DNA from: Ctenosaura bakeri
Lineage: Eukaryota > Chordata > Lepidosauria > Squamata > Iguanidae
Direction of reading: 5' to 3'
Length of the DNA stretch: 64,000 bases
Assembly: GCA_948474755.1 (NCBI GenBank)
Contig: CAOLHI010002114.1
Span: forward strand, 124,001 to 188,000
Part shown: piece after piece, positions 57,304 through 64,000 of the stretch
How positions within the stretch are numbered: position 1 is the stretch's first letter
Layout of the letters: every line of letters starts with the position of its first letter
The notes under the pieces: generated by a model
The model's input: only the letters and a program-made list of their open reading frames with translations
What the model was told of the DNA's origin: nothing
Database searches by the model: none
Translations under genes and position numbers: made by a program

Positions 57304-58289
57304 GGCCCTTTTTGCATGGCATTTTCCATGTGAAAAGGCCCCTCGAGCGTCACGCAAATGTGAGAAGTGGTCCACACAACGCACTCACATTTGCACAATG
57401 CTCCAGGGCCTGGCAGGCACCACCCACACACTTTTTCATTTTTGGCTTTAAGCCAAAAATGGTGTGCGGTCACGCATGATGAGCAGCAGCTGTTGATGAG
57501 CAGCAGCTTTTGGTCCCTGTGGCTCTGGCTGGAGATGAGTCCTGCAGCTCAAGAGCTCCCCCTGCTGCCATGGACCAAGCAGGCGTGGACGCCCCTCTGC
57601 CTGCTCCTTTAGAGCATCAGGGATCTGATTCTGAAGAAGCGCTGGAGCCTGGTTCAATAAGCCCCCAATCAAGGCGGAGACTCAAGAGGGCTGTGCAAAG
57701 GGAGGCTTCCTTGGCTAAGTTTAAGAATGACTGGACACACCTGTGCCTAGGGCTATATAACTGCCTGTCTGGAAGCTTCCCTTTGCTTGTGGCAAACTTC
57801 TTATAAGCCCTCCTGTTGCCTGTACCTTGCTCCCAGCACCTGGTTCCTGATACCTTGCATTGATCTCTGGACTCTTGACCCTTGGTTTTGGAATTCTGAC
57901 TACGGCTTCACTTGGCACTCTGGTAAATGAACTTCCTTGAGTAAAAATGCTTGCTTGTCTCCTCCCAACTGGACTTTGCTGGCTCTCCTACTCTCTCCTC
58001 CGGGCTGGCTTGCTGCCCAGGTCTCTGACCTTGACAGTGCATTGCTGCCAGGCCCTGCATGCACTTACCTTGTGTGCAGAGCCTCAGGAGCTTGGCCGGT
58101 TGCACTTCCTATCTCAGTGCAGCCTGGGAAGGTCCCAGGCTGCACTGCAAAAGGAAGAGGTGGGACTCTTGGGCAAGCAGGAGGCTTGTGCAGAGCTGAA
58201 GAAACCTGGACAGGAGGGCCTCTCACAAGAGGCTGCTTGTGTGAGCAAAACACCCCAGCACCAAGAAAAGGTAGCATGCAGAAAGGGCC
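57304..58289 (-). mobile_element. Harbinger-like MITE, second layer of the nest
   Basis: Ends GGCCCTTTTTGCATGGC and GCATGCAGAAAGGGCC with a perfect TAA TSD (57301-57303 and 58290-58292). Its halves run in minus orientation relative to the copy at 52278: 57304-57476 matches the right half and 58037-58289 the left half. The LTR 57477-58036 is inserted between them. Without it the element is about 426 bp, the usual family length. Confidence 0.9.
57477..58036 (+). mobile_element. Solo LTR, innermost layer of the nest
   Basis: It starts TGATGAGCAGCAGC (the first 14 bases are partly duplicated) and ends CTGACCTTGACA. A TATA box TATATAA is at 57754-57760. The flanks are ACGCA (57472-57476) and GTGCA (58037-58041), which differ by two transitions; one of them may be CpG decay. 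The interior has no virus gene. The interrupted MITE sequence confirms the boundaries. Confidence 0.8.
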
Positions 58290-58584
58290 TAACTCATTTG
58301 CTATTCCCATCTGAGAAATATGCCTACACTTAGGCTTGAGATAGATCATTATGTGACCAATTGACAAAAAGAGATGGAAGTGTTGTTCAAGGTTGTAAGG
58401 TTTCTAGATGAATATGTTATGTTACTGAACCAAGGGCAGCAAGTTGGTCACTAAAATATACAAGTCACTTGTCAAGTCAGTGCTTCATTTATTGCTGAGT
58501 CAAGTCCACGTCAAGTCATTGAAGTGACTTAAGTCTGACTTGAGTCCAAGTCAATCAATTCACACCTACATCACTAGTAATTCC

Positions 58585-59095
58585 TGTCATGCCCTGCCTT
58601 TGAGACTGTGGCAGCGAGGAGAAGGAGGATTCTGACTCTGAGGCAGAGGCTTCCCCAGAGGCTGAAGTGTCCCCAGAAGCTGGTCCAGAGGGAGATAATA
58701 CACACAAAAAACAAGGGCCTGAGCCAGGGGAACAAATAGAGGAAGACATCTCTGACATACCTACCTTGCAGCAGAGATGCTGTGAAAAGGAGGGCTTGTG
58801 TCACTTGGTGTATTTAAATAATGAGGGAACACCTGTGGTGACCACATCCATAGATAAAAGAGGGCTCCAGCTGGCCTTTCCTCCCAGGATCAGCAACTGG
58901 TCTCTTTGGCCCTAAAACTGTGCTGTTGGATCTGGTTGTCATGGAACTCTGCCTGTTTGGACTATGGTTTGGATTTGCCCCTTTGGATGTGTTTGTTGTA
59001 GGCCTCCTTTTTGTTTGGACATTCTTTGACTTTTGCCTTGTAAGTAGGAGCTGTGCTGCTTGTGATTTACTGCCTGCTTTGCTGCAGACATGACA
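58585..59095 (+). mobile_element. Solo LTR abutting the hAT TSD
   Basis: It starts TGTCATGCCCTGCC and ends GCTGCAGACATGACA. It is the sister of 27077-27598. The flanks are ATTCC (58580-58584, part of the hAT TSD) and ATACC (59096-59100), four of five. ATAGATAAAAGAGG (58850-58863) is the likely TATA region. Confidence 0.83.
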
Positions 59096-59100
59096 ATACC

Positions 59101-59658
59101 TGAAGAGCATAGATAGCAAGAGACAGGGAGATAAGGTGCCTACTGAAGATCATGGAAGTGAGGGCTGGAGAAGAAATGCTGTAAGTCACAAGCAGCATAG
59201 ATAAGAAGAAGAGCAAGCCAAGGCAAAAAGAAACAAATGCAAACTCAGAGAGAAAAGAGAGGGAGTGCTTGTGCATGAAGAAGAATCAGAGACCAGTCAT
59301 TATTTTTCCCTTTTGGCTACTTGTAGGATGGCCTTCTTATAGGAGTTAGGCCTAGGCAAAGGGTTTTTGCCCAATTCTTTCTCCTTGACCCATGTTCTAG
59401 AGGATGGTAGCGAATTCACCTTCCTTCTTCAAGGCCTTGTCACAGGAAACTGAACCAGGATGAGAAGTGAGACTCAATGAGTAAATAATCTGCCTCCTCC
59501 CTTCTCAACCACACCTCAAAAGTTGTACAGCCAGCATGAAGAACCACAGGGTTTCTGCTTCTAATTAGCTGTTATATTATATATATGATGTTCATATTAA
59601 TATACAATTAATATTTTATGTTTGTGTAAAGGCTGTGCATATCTTGGACTTTTCAAAA
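59101..59658. other. no recognisable feature
   Basis: Purine-rich anonymous sequence with no gene. Confidence 0.4.
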
Positions 59659-59666
59659 CTGTAGGC

Positions 59667-59951
59667 CAGAGCTACAGATCTATCAAGGGTGCAGAAAGGC
59701 AACTCCCTCCCAACCAGTCTTGATCACTCATTGCTCTTGCCAGGGAAAGGTCCCAACAAGAGTGATGGCAGGGAGAAAGGCAGCCCCCTCCCACCCGGTC
59801 CCTGTTATCACGTTTGCCTGGAAAAGGCCCGAATGAGAGCAACGGCAGCAGGCCAGGCTTGGGGGGGGTCTTTCTCTGTTGAGGAGGTGACACACCAACA
59901 CACTACAGGTGACACACTAGTGTGTCACGACACACTGTTTGGAAAGCCATG
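59667..59951. mobile_element. Short hAT element, 285 bp
   Basis: It starts CAGAGCTACAGATC and ends TTTGGAAAGCCATG. The 8-bp TSD CTGTAGGC is perfect (59659-59666 and 59952-59959). GTGTGTCACGACACACTG near the right end is characteristic of a common reptile hAT family. Inside are two degenerate units of about 90 bp (words CAACTCCCTCCCAACC / CAGCCCCCTCCCACCC, GCTCTTGCCAGGGAAAGG / GTTTGCCTGGAAAAGG). Confidence 0.82.
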
Positions 59952-59959
59952 CTGTAGGC

Positions 59960-60844
59960 CCTGCATTCAAAGTTCTGAAACCTTGGATACTGCAATCATT
60001 TCTAATTTCTTAAAAGCACTATTAAGAGGATACATGTAGTATGCATCAACACTTTACTGTTATGCTGTGAAACTACACACTGTATGTAAAGAGAAGCCCT
60101 CTCTTTTAACTTGGCATATGGGGAGCTAATTAACTGTTGTGCAATGAGGTGACCTCAAGGCCATAACACCTGTTGCACAATTAGTCTCATAAATATGGAA
60201 GACACTGGAATTCTACAGGTGTATATTTACACCAGAATGTCAGAATACAACACCCAGAAAGCATACACGGTCTTGGCCCTAAGGTAGCAAAATTATCAAA
60301 AACACAGCCTGACAACAGTTCTTGGTGACTGCTCATTTTGCTTGGGAGTGGACAGTGAGGGACTCAGGAAGGCAGTCAGTACCAGATCAAAGTATTCACA
60401 TTAGCTCAGGTGGCTAGCAGCGGCCTTAGATCCATTTTTATAGTGACAGTGTTATTTTTTTACATCACAACATGATAGGAAAATGTACGTAGCTATGAGC
60501 TCTTGTACTGCTCTAGAAGATATCTAACCAGGATTGCCTTATCCATTAGGCACTTAAGGCATAGTGCCAATGGCCTACAAAAATTTTAGGGCCTAAAAAA
60601 CCAGGATTTTAGCTCCCACAAAAGCATCCCTTGTGATATATTGAGGCAAGGCAAGGAGTCAAATACAAGAGTGCCTATGGCCTACAAAAATGTTAATGCA
60701 GCCCTGTATCTACCTAATCATTCAGCTGCTATCTTATAAAACTCTTCCAATCATTACTCTACAAATGACCACAGCTTATGACTGGTTCTCTGTGAGAAAG
60801 CCTCTTCTATGAGTTTTGTATAAGTATAGGCAGATTTTTTTTCC
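59960..60844. other. no firm feature; duplicated phrase 60570-60690
   Basis: ATGGCCTACAAAAAT occurs at about 60569 and 60678, which suggests a fragment of a dispersed element. The rest is anonymous. Confidence 0.35.
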
Positions 60845-61084
60845 CCCTAAGATAATATTAGCCTCACCACAAGAAGATTTTTTGAGGGGGGAGGGAATAA
60901 TTGGTTAAATATTGACGATGTTGCTGTATGATGATCTTTTGTACTTTGAACAAGAAACTGGAAGTTTAAATCAAGAGAGATGCTCTTTAAGGAAGATAAA
61001 GATCTTAATTGGTTGTTTATATGCAACTTAAGGACAGATAAGAGAAATGCAGCTATAGAGGTTGGAGAAAATGAGTTTTTCTTA

Positions 61085-61264
61085 GGCCATTTCCGCACTA
61101 GCTTGTTATAGCGCGATGATTCCACTTTCAACATCCTCTGGAATCCTGGGGTTTGCAGTTTTGGGAGGGGCCAGCCGGCCCCTCCCGAAACTGCAAACCC
61201 CAGGATTCCAGAGGATGTTGAAAGTGGAATCATCGCGCTATAACAAGCTAGTGCGGAAATGGCC
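61085..61264. mobile_element. Almost perfect palindromic MITE (GGCC family), 180 bp
   Basis: Two 88-bp arms (61085-61172 and 61177-61264) are exact reverse complements except for one base (T at 61162 against C on the other arm), with a 4-bp loop AGCC. TTA flanks both sides (61082-61084 and 61265-61267). It lacks the asymmetric centre of the copies at 24843 and 51140. It is inserted in the L1 remnant. Confidence 0.96.
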
Positions 61265-61398
61265 TTAGAGTTGTATAAAGGCAATAGCCGGCCCCTCCCG
61301 AAACTGCAAACCCCTGGATTCCAGAGGATGTTGAAAGTGGAATCATCGCGCTATAACAAGCTAGTGCGGAAATGGCCTTAGAGTTGTATAAAGGCAAT
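61173..61398 (+). repeat. 113-bp tandem duplication (MITE arm plus L1 flank)
   Basis: Unit 1 is 61173-61285 and unit 2 is 61286-61398. Each holds the MITE right arm, the TTA and GAGTTGTATAAAGGCAAT of the L1. The units differ at one base (CCCCAGG against CCCCTGG), so the duplication followed the MITE insertion and is recent. Confidence 0.95.
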
Positions 61399-62310
61399 GG
61401 ACATGTATTTTAGAAAGTGCATAAATTGCTTTTGAAATTAGAGACAGAAGATGAACCTGTAGAAGAGTACATGATAAGGTGGGCCCATAACATTCATATG
61501 GATGTATGAATGTGGTGCAAAGATATAAAATTTATTTTGTGCAGTATTTTAAAAGAAAACTTGTGTAAGATGATGTTCAGATGGCATCTAACCCCAAATA
61601 AGCTGTTTAAAACGTTTCAGGATATTTCAAACCAATGTTACAGATGTCAACATAAGGAAGGCTTCTTTTTTGAATGTCGTGGACTCATATGACGATGAAA
61701 AGTTATTGGTCTAAAATCTATACATAAATAAAACTAAAGGTAGATTTTCTAATGTTACCAAAAATGTTTGTCTGGGGCATTATGGATAAAGAATGGTACA
61801 GTAAATATGGATCACTTCTTCAGTACATAACACCAGCAAGCATATTGTCTGCTTGAACTTGAAAAGAAACTGAAGTGCCAGGGATGGAAGAATGGATCAT
61901 TAAGGTTGCCAAGTTAGTCCAAATTGCCAAATTAACATAGATTCTAAAGGATAACCCAGTTGAACACTTTCTGAAAGACTGGAAACCATTTATGCACTTT
62001 TTGAGCAATAAGAAATCTAGCAATGTAGTAATCTGTGGTTATGATTATTAGCAATTAGTAGGATTATTTAGCTAGATATGTAAAAATATTCTATTTTTTT
62101 CCCTTTTCATTACAGTTAGGATGGGATGGGGAGATCAGAGTCCTGTTGTGTTTTTAGTTAGATGTCTCTTTTTCCCTTTTTTCCTCTTTTCTCTTATTTT
62201 CTTTTCTTTGTTTTGTCTTTTCTTTTTCTGAATATTTATTATTTTGTTTATGAATTAGATTGTTAGTGTTAAAAGCAGTCAATAAATATTTAAAAAACTT
62301 GTGGGACACA

Positions 62311-63588
62311 AGTGCTGACATTTTTTTTAATAAATTTTTTTATTTATAAATTTAAAAAAATTAATAAAACAATTTATTTACAAGAGATGGAGGGAGGATA
62401 GATCTATGAAGTGGCATATTCAAAGACCAGGTGAAGATCATTTTCTAGTTACTTTCATACAAAAGAAAGAAAATTTTTCTCAGGGGAAAAAAACCTTTTT
62501 CTTAGAAGTTGGACTGAAGTACTTAGAGCTCAACCCTGTATTTTCCTGTTGTACAGTAGAGCAGATACAGTCAATATGCAGATTACTTTTGTAGTACTAT
62601 ATGAAGATGAGAAGGTCTATTGATATTTTCTGGCCTTGAAGGCTCCACATTCTATGTGTTTCTTTCGTCCTCTGCCCATGTGTGTATGTGTGCTTGTGTC
62701 TGTGTGTATGGATCATTGACTGTTTACTATAGAGATGATGTGGGTTGAAGAGAAGCAGGCTCTGAGATGTTTTATCTGTTGTCAGGGCTTGCTTCAATTA
62801 AATTAATGGATCCATTCAGTTCCCTCTTCCCTTTTCAGCTGCCTCACTGGTGAATACATTAAAAAGATCTTAAGTCTCAAGATGGTGCATCATGGCATTA
62901 GCTAGGGCCCTCTTTTCCCTCTGTCTTCCTTTTTTCTGTAAATCAAATAATTAATGAGGTCTCCACCTCAATAGAGCACTTCAATATTTTGTTACAATGG
63001 GGGGTGGGGAATGTGCTTTTTTGCTACATAGTAGAGCTTTTATCATAGCCCATGTGAGATCTGGTGGACAAATGCTGTAATTAAAAATTGTCACAATATT
63101 GATTATTTCTTGTCGTTGGTCCTTAAATTTTGAAAAAAAAAATATTACTGTCAGCAAGTATATGTCTGAACACACTGTAATGAATTTTTTAGTTGAGTCT
63201 GATACTCAAGTGAGTATGTTAGAGCTGTGAACAGATCTGGACTTGCTTACTAAGGACACGATCCATTGGGAAGCTATCCTGAACAAGTACAAGCAGAACA
63301 GGTGATAACAATGTCAGTAGGGATAAAATGAATATTTGAAAATATCTAATGCACCGATGTCTCTTAACTGCTGGGATATGTCAACAAGGAGAAATTCCCT
63401 ATGACAAGAATCTTCACTGGACTTTTCTTCATCAGAAAAAAAAAAACAAGTGGGGATTTTTTGCTTTTGCTTGTGAGAGTGTTTGCTTGTTTTAGGGGTG
63501 CAAAACAGAATTTTCTTCCCCATAATGCCATTTGGTACAAAGAAAAAATGAACATCGCATTCCTAGGCAGAAAAATGATGTTTTCTTC

Positions 63589-63619
<31 letters not shown>

Positions 63620-64000
63620 GAATAAATCATGGAAAGTAGTCTTAAATAACAAATATGTCTTAAACCACACACACTGCACAGCTTTCAAATTCTTTCTCCC
63701 AACAGGGAAAAGAGCAAAATCATTCATTGTTGCATGCAGAAACACAATTAACAAGAATCTCCATTCCCAGTTCCCTACTAGTTTAGGCTAGGCTGAAGTC
63801 TGCACTCTAATTTCTTAGACCTTTTCTTCCCCATGACATAATTTTTACTTTTCAGCTCCATTCTCAGAGCAATTCAGAATTCTTCCCCTGGATTTTAACT
63901 GGCAAGTAAGAAGCTAGGAATGGATTTATGCACTGCTGGATCAGTGGCTATTCAATGAAAGACAGGAAAACCACATATCCTGTATCCATCTTGTAAATCA
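62311..64000. other. mostly anonymous; TG microsatellites
   Basis: An AT-rich stretch (62318-62385) is followed by unique-looking sequence. TG runs are at 62678-62708 and 63587-63620. No exon, RNA gene or transposon is recognised. Confidence 0.45.

Larger units (their letters stand above)
56780..58576. mobile_element. Non-autonomous hAT, outer layer of a three-level nest
   Basis: Ends TAGTGGTGTATTTAAATC and CACACCTACATCACTA (inverted TAGTGRTGTA). The 8-bp TSD GTAATTCC is perfect at 56772-56779 and 58577-58584. CAAGTC/AAGTCT words lie inside both ends (56797-56850 and 58460-58560). Without the nested elements it is about 810 bp. It encodes no protein. Confidence 0.93.
60845..62310 (+). pseudogene. 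L1 ORF2 3' fragment, split by a MITE
   Basis: Plus-strand pieces follow the C-terminal third of L1 ORF2 in order: LNWLFICNLR and NAAIEVGENEF before the MITE; ELYKGNGHVF, DEPVEEYMIRWAHNIHM, KENLCKMMFRWHLTPNKL and the zinc-knuckle-like CYRCQHKEGFFFE after it; then TPASILSA and KLVQIAKLT. A T-rich 3' UTR ends in AATAAATATTTAAAAAACTT near 62281-62300. Several stops are present. No TSD is found, so this is a 5'-truncated, old copy. Confidence 0.82.

Overview
The window looks like non-coding nuclear DNA of a squamate reptile (lizard or snake). The evidence is the repeat content: a BovB/RTE LINE, SINEs of the Sauria type that share the BovB 3' tail, SINEs with a 5S-rRNA-like head, a CR1 LINE with the ATTCTATG tail, L2-like LINE tails, an A-rich L1, and several families of short DNA transposons. 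Base composition is AT-rich apart from a few CpG-dense mobile elements. I found no convincing host exon, tRNA gene or rRNA gene, so the window is probably intergenic or deep intronic. The species assignment is an inference from repeat families.

Layout. 1-12 kb: mostly anonymous sequence, with a 5'-truncated CR1 whose 756-codon frame is unbroken (4.8-7.2 kb); it abuts a 94-bp segment copied exactly from 2.9 kb upstream. 12-14 kb: a 5S-type SINE split by a MITE, then LINE tails. 15.2-18.5 kb: a decayed BovB LINE, split by an 801-bp hAT element with a perfect 8-bp target-site duplication (TSD). 18.5-27.6 kb: CR1 and Tigger-like fragments, MITEs, several SINEs and three solo LTRs. 29.2-35.2 kb: an end-to-end L1 with a 16-bp TSD and both ORFs broken. 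36.5-41.1 kb: a SINE, a small MITE, an array of short palindromes, then an Ac-like hAT transposon with both ends, an 8-bp TSD and a broken BED-finger transposase on the minus strand. 42.5-44.2 kb: an L2-like fragment and a CpG-rich solo LTR with a perfect 5-bp TSD. 47.7-52.7 kb: MITEs, an LTR and a second SINE split by a MITE. 56.8-59.1 kb: a three-layer nest (hAT, then Harbinger-like MITE, then solo LTR) with another solo LTR against its right TSD. 59.7-62.3 kb: a short hAT and a 3' L1 remnant that carries an almost perfect 88-bp-arm palindromic MITE, half of it tandemly duplicated.

The parts relate to each other as host and parasite. The SINEs carry tails that the BovB machinery would recognise. 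The MITEs (GGCC termini, mostly 3-bp TSDs such as TTA, TAA, TCA, TAT, CAT, CTT) resemble PIF/Harbinger derivatives and have no autonomous partner here. The short hATs could be moved by an Ac/hobo-type transposase such as the one now broken at 37.8-39.8 kb. Nesting gives relative ages: BovB, L1 and the old SINEs were present before the hATs and MITEs entered them, and one solo LTR entered last. The CR1, the CpG-rich LTR and the palindromic MITE look youngest.
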